Assembly: GCA_028279365.1 (NCBI GenBank)
Contig: JANQNX010000006.1
Coordinates: 1-64,000 of the forward strand
DNA length: 64,000 bases
Direction of reading: 5' to 3'
Origin: Gammaproteobacteria bacterium
GTDB taxonomy: Bacteria > Pseudomonadota > Gammaproteobacteria > Eutrophobiales > Eutrophobiaceae
The notes beneath the pieces were generated by a model. The model had not been told where the DNA came from, made no database searches, and saw nothing but the letters and a program-made list of their open reading frames with translations. The position numbers and the translations under genes were made by a program. Positions within the stretch are counted from its first letter, which is position 1. Each line of letters starts with the position of its first letter. Below, in pieces: positions 9,066 to 17,414 of the stretch.

Positions 9066-9472
9066 TAGTTCTTCCTTACAATACAAAATAAATTAATGAG
9101 AATTTAATTACAGAAAAGAAACATTGCTTACAAAAAAACTGTACCTGGCTTTCATCTTATTAGATAACAAAAAATATTGTTAAGTTTCAGACATTCAGGC
9201 TTATTAAACACTTACTTGACATGGATCAAACTCGGGTAAAATTCCTAAAGACAACCATAATAAACAGTGCGATCCTTTTTAGAGGAAAGTAAGCAAGTGT
9301 TTTTTTAAAACATAACAGACGAGCTTTTTGTGAGAGGTACAACACGACTTTATTTACTGCTTTAAATATCTGTTTCACATAACTATGATGGAATATAAGT
9401 AGCAGTGAATTGAATTACTAATCACAAATACAAATATGTTTTATCTGTAAATCTAATTATTAAGGTGATGTC
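9066..9472. other. divergent intergenic control region between ATPase operon and cytochrome c gene
   Basis: About 400 AT-rich bases with no gene. The one clear element is the FNR-like palindrome at 9216-9229. On the plus side a CATAAT hexamer at 9256-9261 follows it, and on the minus side an AT-rich tract lies at about 9160-9185, so either or both divergent transcripts could be controlled. A short GAGGAAAG followed by GTG at about 9280-9300 runs into a stop after three codons and is not a gene. Confidence 0.5.
9216..9229. promoter_or_regulatory. FNR/ANR-type operator
   Basis: TTGAC-ATGG-ATCAA matches the FNR consensus TTGAT-N4-ATCAA with a single mismatch. It lies between the divergently transcribed ATPase-antiporter-Usp operon and the cytochrome c gene. 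A CATAAT -10-like hexamer at 9256-9261 puts a plus-strand start about 45 bp from the site centre, near the -41.5 spacing of FNR-activated promoters. The arrangement towards the minus-strand operon is less clear. Oxygen-responsive control is an inference from the site and from the type of genes beside it. Confidence 0.55.
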
Positions 9473-9994
9473 ATGATGTACCGAAACTCCAAACAAAATT
9501 TTTTAACCGGCATAATTGCCATTACATTATCTGTTTTTTACACCGGCTACGTATCGGCAAATGCGGAAGAACAAGAAACTGTAACCGCGCCCTATTACGA
9601 AGCAGTTAACGGCGAAGTCGATGCACAAACGTTCATGGGCTATAACGCTTACCATAATGCCTGTGTCAGATGTCATGGTGTCGGAGGAAGTGGTACCGAT
9701 ATCGCACCTAATCTTGTCGAGAGTGTCAGCAGACTAAGCCCGGCTAAATTCAGGCTGAAAGTGCTGCACGCTTATGCCATGAAGTTTACGCCTAATGACT
9801 GGACGCAAATGGAAAACGCGATGCTTGAACAAATTCGCAAACAGCAACAACGCGACAGCGGTGAACTGGAAACCATGCCGAAATGGAAAAACAATCCGAT
9901 GATCAAAGAAAACGTCGGTAATATTTACCGTTATTTAAAAGCGCGAGCGGACGAAGTGATCGGGGCTGACAAACCTGGTTTGATAAGAGAATAG
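9473..9994 (+). CDS. exported mono-haem c-type cytochrome
   Basis: This encodes 173 residues: an N-terminal signal sequence (through about YVSANA), then one CVRCH haem-binding site at residues 64-68. M135 in ETMPKWKN is a plausible distal methionine ligand, and the tail reads NIYRYLKARADEVIG. The C-terminal phrase resembles cytochromes that accept electrons from PQQ-dependent alcohol dehydrogenases (PedF/XoxG-like), but no dehydrogenase is nearby, so the partner is unknown. AAGGTG lies 5-8 nt before two adjacent ATGs (9473 or 9476). The gene is monocistronic, closed by a strong terminator, and may be under the upstream FNR-like site. Confidence 0.85.
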   Translation: MMYRNSKQNFLTGIIAITLSVFYTGYVSANAEEQETVTAPYYEAVNGEVDAQTFMGYNAYHNACVRCHGVGGSGTDIAPNLVESVSRLSPAKFRLKVLHAYAMKFTPNDWTQMENAMLEQIRKQQQRDSGELETMPKWKNNPMIKENVGNIYRYLKARADEVIGADKPGLIRE

Positions 9995-10013
9995 ATTTAA
10001 CCAGTCTTTCGTT

Positions 10014-10039
10014 AAGGCCCATTTGCGTGGGCCTTTTTT
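10014..10039 (+). terminator. rho-independent terminator after cytochrome c
   Basis: AGGCCCA (10015-10021) pairs perfectly with TGGGCCT (10028-10034) around a 6-nt loop, followed by a run of six T. It is GC-rich, closely placed (19 bp after the stop codon) and textbook in form. Confidence 0.9.
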
Positions 10040-10044
10040 ATCGA

Positions 10045-10074
10045 TTGAAAGTTCTCTTAATGTTCTCTTATAAT
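10045..10074 (+). promoter_or_regulatory. sigma70-type promoter of the Y-family polymerase gene
   Basis: TTGAAA (10045-10050), an 18-bp spacer and a perfect TATAAT (10069-10074) lie directly after the cytochrome terminator and about 30 bp before the polymerase coding region. I found no LexA-type CTGT-N8-ACAG box around it, so SOS control by the E. coli-type operator is not supported. Confidence 0.65.
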
Positions 10075-10105
10075 TCATTCCTCTATTTCACCGAAATATC
10101 GAGGA

Positions 10106-11383
10106 ATGATTCTATTGTTTCGTCAACCTGTTGAAATTGAAAGACTTTATATTGATTTTGATTGTTTCTTCGCAAGTGTAGAACAGCAATTACAACCCAA
10201 ACTACGCCAGCGCCCTGTCGGTGTATTGCCGTTCATGTCTGAGTATTCCTGTGTTATTGCCCCCAGCCGTGAGGCAAAACAGCTTGGAGTAAAGACCGGC
10301 ACGCGGGTTAAAGAAGCACGCGCGTTGTGTCCGGATATCGAATTTGTCCCTGCCCGACATGACGTGTATGTCAAACTGCACCATCAAATCTATGACAGCA
10401 TAGAACACTGTGTGCACATTGACCGTGCCTGTTCAATTGATGAAGTCGTCTGCAATTTACTGGGTCAGGAACGACGTAAGCCTGTCCAGCTGGCCGGTAA
10501 AATCCGCGCAACGCTATCAGAACGTATCGGTTCTCATATCACCTGTTCACTCGGATTTGGACCCAATCAATTACTGGCCAAGATCGCCTCCGAGATAGAT
10601 AAACCTGAGGGTCTGATCGTTTGGCAACCTGGGCAATATATTGAACCGTTATTCGCTCTCGAACTGGATGATATCCCGGGCATTGGGCATAGCATGAAAC
10701 ACAGACTACAGCTGGCAGGTATTTCTACGATAAAAAAACTCTGGTCAATGTCGACCGAGACGCTGCGTAAAATATGGGGCTCGGTAGAAGGCGAACGCTT
10801 CTGGTATAGCCTGCACGGCTATGATGTCCCTTATATCCCGACCAATCGTTGCATGTATGGACATAGTCGTATTCTCTCTGCAGAACATCGCGAGCCTGAT
10901 CGGGCGCGTAACTGTGCGCGACTGTTAACCGTAAAAGCAGCAAGACGACTACGTCGCGAACAGAGAACTGCGGGGAAATTCGCATTATCGATCAAATTTC
11001 AGAATAAAAAACGTGGCGGCGGCGAAGCCCAGTTTCCACAATCCTATGACGATCATACGTTTTTACAGGTACTCGGTCGCCTTTGGGATCACGCGATAAA
11101 CAATTTTATCGCTGAAAACAAACAACGGCCGCGCATCAAGCAAGTCTCGGTGATACTACATGACTTGAATAGCGACTGTTCGCCTCAGGCAGATTTATTT
11201 GATGAGTTGTTAGCACCAGACAGTGAACAAAAGAAATGGAATACGCTGACCAACACCATGGATCAAATCGCTTATAAATACGGCAGTAAAGCCGTCAGTC
11301 TTGGCATGTGGGATGAACCCAAGGGTGGCTATGCCGGAGGGAAAATTGCGTTCAGCCGAATACCCAGTCTGGCTGACTTTTAG
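10106..11383 (+). CDS. Y-family (DinB-like) translesion DNA polymerase
   Basis: This encodes 425 residues. YIDFDCFFASVE with D17 and SIDEV with D112/E113 supply the catalytic acids of Y-family polymerases at the expected spacing. SLGFGPNQLLAKIASEIDKPEG is the palm/thumb signature, and IPGIGHSM is the helix-hairpin-helix in the thumb. The little-finger region (from about 240) is longer and more divergent than in Pol IV, so it is DinB-like but not orthologous dinB with confidence. GAGGA abuts the ATG at 10106; a TTG at 10115-10117 has better spacing (9 nt), so the true start may be four codons in. The role is bypass of damaged template bases. Confidence 0.85.
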   Translation: MILLFRQPVEIERLYIDFDCFFASVEQQLQPKLRQRPVGVLPFMSEYSCVIAPSREAKQLGVKTGTRVKEARALCPDIEFVPARHDVYVKLHHQIYDSIEHCVHIDRACSIDEVVCNLLGQERRKPVQLAGKIRATLSERIGSHITCSLGFGPNQLLAKIASEIDKPEGLIVWQPGQYIEPLFALELDDIPGIGHSMKHRLQLAGISTIKKLWSMSTETLRKIWGSVEGERFWYSLHGYDVPYIPTNRCMYGHSRILSAEHREPDRARNCARLLTVKAARRLRREQRTAGKFALSIKFQNKKRGGGEAQFPQSYDDHTFLQVLGRLWDHAINNFIAENKQRPRIKQVSVILHDLNSDCSPQADLFDELLAPDSEQKKWNTLTNTMDQIAYKYGSKAVSLGMWDEPKGGYAGGKIAFSRIPSLADF

Positions 11384-11475
11384 CCTTCTCTCCCGCCACA
11401 ACTAATAGTAGCTAAATCAATAATTAAACCTGGCTTTTGTACTTCAGTTGCCGAGCTTTTTGCCGTTATAAGATC

Positions 11476-14400
11476 ATGCCCTCTATCGACGAAAAATCAG
11501 CACCCAGCAGCGAACTGTATCTTATTGTTTCGACTGGCATTGCCTATTTTATCAGCGCCAAAATTGGCTGGTACCTGAGTGCTCCACCCGATCATGTATC
11601 GGTATTGTGGCCACCCAATGCGATCATGATCGCGGCCCTGTTATTGACCGATCCACGGCGCTGGTGGCGTTGGCTGCTAGCCATGTCAGTCGCGTATTTA
11701 AGCTCGGCTTACCTGAACAACAATCCTTTACCAAGAACGCTGATCTTTTACAGTGCCAATCTTCTGGAAGTGCTCATTGCAGCAGGTTCATTAACGCTAT
11801 TGTTGGAAGACAAGATCAATTTCAAAAGATTAAACCATACGATTGCCTTCATCATCTTTGCCGTTTTATTTGCCCCGTTTATTTCAGCCTTTATTTCATC
11901 AACCATTACGGTTTACCAGACAGACTTGGTTTTTAAAGAAGTCTGGCAAGTATGGTTTTTGGGCGATGCGCTCGGCATTCTGGTAATCACACCGCTTATC
12001 ATCTGCGCGATCCCGAATGGGCTGCTGAAGATAAAAGCACTCACTCGCGCCAGGCGCCTGGAGTTTGCGCTATTACTGCTGTCCGTCGGGGTCACCTACT
12101 TTTTTGTCATTAACAATGATATTTCAAGTACCTATGCGGTGACCTTGCTGATTTATAGCTCCATGCCTTTTTTGCTCTGGGCTGCAATCCGCTTTGGCCC
12201 GGGTGGCGTATTCAGCATTGCATTTTTTATTTCTCTGAAAGCCATATTTTTTGCCATACACGGTTTCGGTCCTTTCTCGGACTTCCCGGGCATAGAAAAC
12301 ATCACCTATATACAAATCTCCATGTTCGCGGATTCTGTACCATTTATTTTAATCGCCTCAACACTGGAAGAACTGAAAAAAACAGAAAGCTTGTCTGAAC
12401 AGCAACGATCATATTATTTGAACCTGATGAACAATCTGAATTTTCCGGCTTTTGTGATCGATCAGAATCATCGCGTTGTCATCTGGAACAAGGCCTGTGA
12501 AACCTTGACCGGCTTATCGGCAGATGAAATGGAGGGAACCGATCAGCATTGGCGAGGATTTTATAAACACTATCGTCCCTGCCTGGCAGATATTGTATTG
12601 AAAAAAGATCTTGATGCGGTCGAAACCTTGTATGAAAAATATTTCACCCATGCCTTTCATCCACAAGGCAAACGTTCACAAAACTGGTGTGACATACCTA
12701 AAGGTGAACGATTATTTCTGGATATCGATGCGAGCCCAATCCTGGATGACACAGGTAATATCGTTGCCGTCATCGAAGTGCTAAAAGACATTACGGTGCA
12801 AAAACAGGCCGAAGAAAAACTCGGCATCGCCTCCAGAGCCATCGAGGCAAGCTCATCCAGCGTCATCGTGACAGACATCAATGGAACCATTGAACATGTG
12901 AATCCAGCATTCATAAATACAACAGGCTATGCATTCGAAGAGATACTGGGTGAGTCCGTCACAATACTGAAAGCAGAAACGGAAAACGAGCAGCGTTATG
13001 ACGAGTTATGGCGAGCGGTAATAAAAGGTAAGCCATGGAATGGAGAAATATCAAACAGAAAAAAAGATGGCACAACCTATATTGCACGTTGTGCCATCTC
13101 ACCAGTGACCGATGACACAGACAAAATTACGCATGTCATTAGTATCCAGGAAGACATTACCCATGAACATAAACTGACTGAGCAAATTAATTACCATGCA
13201 CGGCATGATATGCTGACCGGTTTGTTCAATCGTTATTCATTTGAAGAAAAAACCGACCGTTTATTACATAAAGTCAAACATTCAGATCGAAATCATGCCT
13301 TTTGTTATCTTGATCTCGACCAATTCAAGGTGATTAATGATACTTGTGGTCACTCTGCTGGAGATGAACTGTTAAAACAACTTTGCCAACTGCTGAATTC
13401 GAAAATCAGGAAAAGCGATACATTTTCAAGACTCGGCGGCGATGAATTTGGTTTGTTAATGGAGGACTGTTCGATTGAACAGGCACATCGGGTAGCGAAT
13501 GAATTACTGGAAGTGGTGCAAGCCTATCAATTTGCCTGGGAAGACCATATTTTCAGGGTCGGTGTCAGTATCGGTCTGGTTGAAATTAATAATACTATCA
13601 GGGATGTCTCTGAGTTACTTGGCCGCGCCGACGCCGCCTGTTATATGGCAAAGCAACAAGGAAGAAACCGAATTCATTTCTACCATAATGATGACGCCGA
13701 GATCGCAAACCATCATACCGAGATGCGTTGGGTTAATCGTATTCAACATGCCCTGGAAGAGGATCGCTTTTGTTTGTATGCACAACCGATAATCAGCCTG
13801 AAAGAAAACAAGCCACCGTCGCATTATGAAATATTAATCCGGATGATCGATGAAGAAGGTAAGGCTATCCCGCCAGGTGGGTTTTTGCCGGCGGCAGAGC
13901 GCTATAAATTAAGCACGCATATTGATCGCTGGGTAGTAAAGTCAGTATTTGAATTTATCTCGGAAAATCCTGACTTCATGCAAACCACCAGTTTTTTGGC
14001 GGTCAACCTTTCCGGCTACTCCCTGATTGATGAGCCCTTTCTGGAATATATCCTCAGGATCTCAAATGAATATCAGATTAATCATCGACAAATCTGTTTT
14101 GAGATCACTGAAACAGCGATCATTAGTCACCTTGCCAAAGCGAATGTATTTGTTAATCGTTTACGTGAACTCGGCTGTCGATTCGCGCTAGACGATTTTG
14201 GCAGCGGCGTCTCCTCATACGGTTATCTTAAGAATCTTAAAGTCGATTTTCTAAAAATTGATGGTATGTTTGTGAAAGGCATCGCAACCGACGATATCGA
14301 CTATGCCATGGTTAAATCAATTAATGAGATTGGTAAAGTGATAGGTATGCAAACTATCGCTGAGTTCGTTGAAAACGATGCAATTCGATCCTGTTTGAAA

Positions 14401-14493
14401 AAAATCGGTGTCGATTACGCCCAAGGTTACGGTATCGAAAAACCGATGCCGATCAAAGAAGTTAAGTTACAACGCCTGCAACAAGCCGTTTAA
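11476..14493 (+). CDS. MASE1-PAS-PAS-GGDEF-EAL cyclic-di-GMP signalling protein
   Basis: This encodes 1005 residues. An N-terminal MASE1 sensor (about eight helices, residues ~10-290; VSVLWPPNAIM and WFLGDALGILVITP are hallmarks) is followed by two PAS domains (~319-442 and ~452-568). Then come a GGDEF domain with intact GGDEF at 654-658, and an EAL domain (~752-998) whose signature is EIL (785-787) rather than EAL. The EAL domain keeps DDFGSG, LKIDGMFV and QGYGIEKP, so phosphodiesterase activity is likely. I use ATG 11476; an in-frame TTG at 11437 adds an implausible Cys-rich leader. It converges with the VWA operon, with 10 bp between stop codons. Confidence 0.9.
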   Translation: MPSIDEKSAPSSELYLIVSTGIAYFISAKIGWYLSAPPDHVSVLWPPNAIMIAALLLTDPRRWWRWLLAMSVAYLSSAYLNNNPLPRTLIFYSANLLEVLIAAGSLTLLLEDKINFKRLNHTIAFIIFAVLFAPFISAFISSTITVYQTDLVFKEVWQVWFLGDALGILVITPLIICAIPNGLLKIKALTRARRLEFALLLLSVGVTYFFVINNDISSTYAVTLLIYSSMPFLLWAAIRFGPGGVFSIAFFISLKAIFFAIHGFGPFSDFPGIENITYIQISMFADSVPFILIASTLEELKKTESLSEQQRSYYLNLMNNLNFPAFVIDQNHRVVIWNKACETLTGLSADEMEGTDQHWRGFYKHYRPCLADIVLKKDLDAVETLYEKYFTHAFHPQGKRSQNWCDIPKGERLFLDIDASPILDDTGNIVAVIEVLKDITVQKQAEEKLGIASRAIEASSSSVIVTDINGTIEHVNPAFINTTGYAFEEILGESVTILKAETENEQRYDELWRAVIKGKPWNGEISNRKKDGTTYIARCAISPVTDDTDKITHVISIQEDITHEHKLTEQINYHARHDMLTGLFNRYSFEEKTDRLLHKVKHSDRNHAFCYLDLDQFKVINDTCGHSAGDELLKQLCQLLNSKIRKSDTFSRLGGDEFGLLMEDCSIEQAHRVANELLEVVQAYQFAWEDHIFRVGVSIGLVEINNTIRDVSELLGRADAACYMAKQQGRNRIHFYHNDDAEIANHHTEMRWVNRIQHALEEDRFCLYAQPIISLKENKPPSHYEILIRMIDEEGKAIPPGGFLPAAERYKLSTHIDRWVVKSVFEFISENPDFMQTTSFLAVNLSGYSLIDEPFLEYILRISNEYQINHRQICFEITETAIISHLAKANVFVNRLRELGCRFALDDFGSGVSSYGYLKNLKVDFLKIDGMFVKGIATDDIDYAMVKSINEIGKVIGMQTIAEFVENDAIRSCLKKIGVDYAQGYGIEKPMPIKEVKLQRLQQAV

Positions 14494-14503
14494 TAAACTA
14501 CGT

Positions 14504-15454
14504 TTATAATGATAGCGCCAGAAAGGTGCCGCCATTCTGTTTGGTCAATTCCCGCATTAATATACCAAAACGATCCGTTGTCCCCGGCGAGATAAACCCA
14601 ACACCGTGTATCTTGGCTAATCTTTTACCGTCGATTGATGAACTGTTGTTTGCGGTAATACTTGCAATCACCGGATCATAGGAAGAGCCGGTATAGTCGT
14701 CACCAAATACATAAATAGAAGTAGTAATATTCGGCCTAGCATATTTTCTTAACGCAACGTCTATACCTTCGACCGGGCTACTGTTTGATATATCACCCCA
14801 CTTTTCAAATACACTAATCACGCTTTTCCTTCGCCCGGGCGTATCGGGGATCCATTTCCCTTCATAGCCGGAGATAAGAGGCTTGCCCATGTCATTCAAT
14901 ATCTGAAACCCCTCTACTTCAGGGTGTATGTTCAATACATTAATAATCTCGCTCGAAACACGACGCCATATCTGCTGCATGCTACCGGATGTGTCGACGA
15001 TAAAAATAACATAGTCGCTATCGACCGGTATGCCCCCCACCTCTTCATCCCGTTCCTTGTTTGTCGGTTTGGGGGTGGCGGTCGAGGCTTGCTTTAATGT
15101 CGACTCGACCAGGGCCAGCCCTTCTAAATCATCAGCCAGTGTTTCCTGTTGTTGTCGCTGTTGTTGTAATTGGCTTTGTAGTTGCGCGGTGGTTGTTTCA
15201 ATTTGTTGTTGCTCACTGGCCACCTGCTCAGCAGCAGCAGACTGGCTTGCGATACGCTGTTGCAATTCATTGATACTGCTCTCCAATATGATTAGGGTAT
15301 TGAGTAAATCACTGATCTGTTCTTTTCCGGCAATGGAAATATCGTCACCGGTCTTTGAAATCAACACCAGCATCACCACCGCGCCAAAACCACAGGAAAT
15401 GATGTCCAGAAAGGATAAGTTAAAAATATCAAACTCGCGTTGACGTTTTTTCAT
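14504..15454 (-). CDS. membrane-anchored coiled-coil VWA protein (second of pair)
   Basis: This encodes 316 residues: a short basic cytosolic tail (MKKRQREFD), then FNLSFLDIISCGFGAVV, a single membrane segment with an Asp near its N-terminal end. A Gln-rich coiled coil follows (~35-115), then a periplasmic VWA domain starting YVIFIVDTSGSM, which contains the DxSxS metal-ion (MIDAS) motif. VFGDDYTG is a candidate distal MIDAS Asp. The layout resembles ExbD/TolR/MotB stator B subunits, with VWA in place of their periplasmic domain. The ATG at 15452-15454 overlaps the preceding stop as ATGA, so translation is coupled to the first VWA gene. Last gene of the operon; function unknown. Confidence 0.85.
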   Translation of the reverse strand: MKKRQREFDIFNLSFLDIISCGFGAVVMLVLISKTGDDISIAGKEQISDLLNTLIILESSINELQQRIASQSAAAEQVASEQQQIETTTAQLQSQLQQQRQQQETLADDLEGLALVESTLKQASTATPKPTNKERDEEVGGIPVDSDYVIFIVDTSGSMQQIWRRVSSEIINVLNIHPEVEGFQILNDMGKPLISGYEGKWIPDTPGRRKSVISVFEKWGDISNSSPVEGIDVALRKYARPNITTSIYVFGDDYTGSSYDPVIASITANNSSSIDGKRLAKIHGVGFISPGTTDRFGILMRELTKQNGGTFLALSL

Positions 15455-16509
15455 GGCCAATTACTCGCCGGGCTAATCAACAAGCCTCCGGTTGCCGCAG
15501 TCCATGACCAATATTCATTAATCGCATCCGGATCGCCTTCTATCGGTAATAGCACCACATCCACTTTCATTCCACCCGGTGCACTTTCCGTCAAGGTTTG
15601 ACGAAATAACTTAACCCGACACTCGCCGGAGATAGTGTTTGAACGACCAAGTAAAGAACCACAGCTGGCAAATGGATTAAGGCTTTTATAACGCGATTCA
15701 CCCTTGGTAGGTAAACCATCGGTGATCACATATAAATTCGATGGCGAAACTTTTCTTGCTGCTTCCAGACCTAGCTGTAGATTAGTTGCGCCTTCAGGGA
15801 CAAGCTTATTCATATCTGACAGGATGACCTTGATCGATGTCGCATCTTTGGCTTTGGTCCAGCCGGCTCCTAATACCGCTGCCGTTTCGTTATAAGTAAT
15901 CACGACTACTTCACTATCAGCAGGCAATCGTGCCAGTAACCATTCAAGTGTTTTTTTTGTCCTTACCCACTTACTGGCCTGCTGTTTTTCCTTCGTTGAA
16001 CTACTCTTGGTTTTAATAATATCGATCAGCTTTTCATTGGTCATGGAAGCACTGCTGTCGAGCAGAATCGCTATCTTTGCGCCTTCGACCTTGAGTCCCA
16101 ACAAGTAATCTTCTTCATTAACCTGCTGTGTCTCAATCACATCTTCTTTCTTATTAATCTTGATACCTTTGATATCAGACTTGGCTTGCTCAATTTGCTG
16201 CGCCGTTTTCGCGATATCTGCGCTTTGGCTTTCCAGTTCAGCCCGAGCGTCACGGAGTCTCTTTAATAGATCGGCTTTGCTTATCTGTTTATCCTGTAAC
16301 GCCTGCTCAATCTCACGTAGCGTTTGTTCAGATTGTTGCTTGGCGATTTCAAGACTTTCAATGTCCTGTTTCAGGTTTTCAGTTTCTATAGAAGAATCAT
16401 CAACATTATATTTAACCAACATGAATACCAACACCACCGCGCCCAGGCCACAGGACATAATATCCAGAAAAGCCAGATTAAAGCCTTCTGATTTTTTTCG
16501 TGTTAACAA
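15451..16509 (-). CDS. membrane-anchored coiled-coil VWA protein (first of pair)
   Basis: This encodes 352 residues: basic tail MLTRKKSEG, then FNLAFLDIMSCGLGAVVLV (one membrane helix with an Asp at its start), a long heptad-type coiled coil (~40-115), and a VWA domain. ILLDSSASM gives DxSxS, GATNL supplies the MIDAS Thr and VITDGLP the MIDAS Asp, so metal-dependent ligand binding is likely intact. The start is TTG 16507-16509, with AGG from the preceding gene's end about 8 nt upstream; no ATG fits. It lies 4 bp after the proton-channel gene. Together with its sister it could form the B subunit of that channel, which is inference. Confidence 0.85.
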   Translation of the reverse strand: MLTRKKSEGFNLAFLDIMSCGLGAVVLVFMLVKYNVDDSSIETENLKQDIESLEIAKQQSEQTLREIEQALQDKQISKADLLKRLRDARAELESQSADIAKTAQQIEQAKSDIKGIKINKKEDVIETQQVNEEDYLLGLKVEGAKIAILLDSSASMTNEKLIDIIKTKSSSTKEKQQASKWVRTKKTLEWLLARLPADSEVVVITYNETAAVLGAGWTKAKDATSIKVILSDMNKLVPEGATNLQLGLEAARKVSPSNLYVITDGLPTKGESRYKSLNPFASCGSLLGRSNTISGECRVKLFRQTLTESAPGGMKVDVVLLPIEGDPDAINEYWSWTAATGGLLISPASNWP

Positions 16510-16513
16510 AACA

Positions 16514-17254
16514 CTACCTGATTCTGTTTAGCAGATATTTTTCGCAATACGCCTGTGTATCAAGAATCTGGCTATCCTGTAAACGTTGTAACTGATGGAA
16601 CAGAAACATTAAAAAGATACTGATCAGCAATGCGACCAGCGTCGAGTTAAAAGCAACGCCTAGACTGTTAGTCATACCACCAATATCACCGGCCAGCGCG
16701 CGATCGGCTTGGGACAAGGCCTGGCCGATACCGCGCACGGTACCGATAAAGCCAATCGATGGGATAGCCCAGATTAAATAACGAATCATCGTATTCTCGG
16801 AATCCTGTCGCACGGCCAATGCGTCCAGATTACTTTCAATCGCATCTGATAGGTTTTGTACATTACGCGTAGCGGCATAGCGCCATAATGAAGAACGTAA
16901 TGTTTGCACCAGTGGTGATGTCAGACAGTCCTTCGGAATTTGTTTATCCAATTTTCCGATAATGGCATCGACATCAAACTCGTCACTGTCTTCAATCAGG
17001 TCCACAGAAAACAAATACTTTGTTTTTAAAATTTGTCGATAGCTACTGAAGATTAAAAACGCACCCCATAACATCAGGATGAAACATATCTCCTGTTCAT
17101 AATCTTTCAGAATAACAACAATCTCTCTCGGCGCAGTCTGGCCTTCTGCCTCAGCGGTTTCGATTAACTGGTTTGCCTCAGGCCGGATATAGCCGATATA
17201 AACCATGTGAACCAGGCAAACGGAAAACACTAGCGCAATAAAACTTTTAATCAT
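16514..17254 (-). CDS. MotA/TolQ/ExbB-family proton-channel protein
   Basis: This encodes 246 residues. One N-terminal membrane segment (~1-22) is followed by a second at ~50-70, a cytosolic helical stretch, and then two helices around residues 160-220. The family signature is clear: WAIPSIGFIGTVRGIGQAL (P-x-x-G-x-x-GTV-x-G) followed by GVAFNSTLVALLISIFLM. ExbB/TolQ/MotA subunits assemble as pentamers around a dimer of B subunits and convert proton flow into mechanical work. There is no exbD/tolR/motB gene beside it; the two VWA proteins downstream are the only B-subunit candidates. It starts 4 bp after the 51-residue gene. Confidence 0.88.
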   Translation of the reverse strand: MIKSFIALVFSVCLVHMVYIGYIRPEANQLIETAEAEGQTAPREIVVILKDYEQEICFILMLWGAFLIFSSYRQILKTKYLFSVDLIEDSDEFDVDAIIGKLDKQIPKDCLTSPLVQTLRSSLWRYAATRNVQNLSDAIESNLDALAVRQDSENTMIRYLIWAIPSIGFIGTVRGIGQALSQADRALAGDIGGMTNSLGVAFNSTLVALLISIFLMFLFHQLQRLQDSQILDTQAYCEKYLLNRIR

Positions 17255-17258
17255 GATG

Positions 17259-17414
17259 TTATATATCCACTGGAAATGACGCAGGAGAATTCAGACTCAC
17301 TGTAGGCTTACCGGCATAGACTTTATGCACTATGGCAAAACTGATGGTCAGTAGCAATAGCACTAAACCTGCATAGATAACTTTTTTATTAATAGTACTG
17401 ACTGTCTTTATCAT
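17259..17414 (-). CDS. 51-residue single-pass membrane protein of the VWA/proton-channel operon
   Basis: This short gene fills the gap between the SUMF1/PEGA gene and the proton-channel gene exactly. Its ATG overlaps the upstream stop as TGATG, and its TAA lies 4 bp before the next ATG, which strongly supports translation. The product begins MIKTVSTINKKV, has one hydrophobic helix of about 18 residues (YAGLVLLLLTISFAIV), then a short extracytoplasmic tail (KPTVSLNSPASFPVDI). The positive-inside rule places the C-terminus in the periplasm. I do not recognise a family. It could be an accessory or assembly subunit of the neighbouring channel. Confidence 0.75.
   Translation of the reverse strand: MIKTVSTINKKVIYAGLVLLLLTISFAIVHKVYAGKPTVSLNSPASFPVDI

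Noticed and set aside
9280..9310. Small gene in the ATPase/cytochrome intergenic region (GAGGAAAG then GTG)
   Set aside because: The frame stops after three codons.
10045..10106. LexA operator before the Y-family polymerase gene
   Set aside because: No CTGT-N8-ACAG or close variant is seen; only a sigma70-type promoter is supported.
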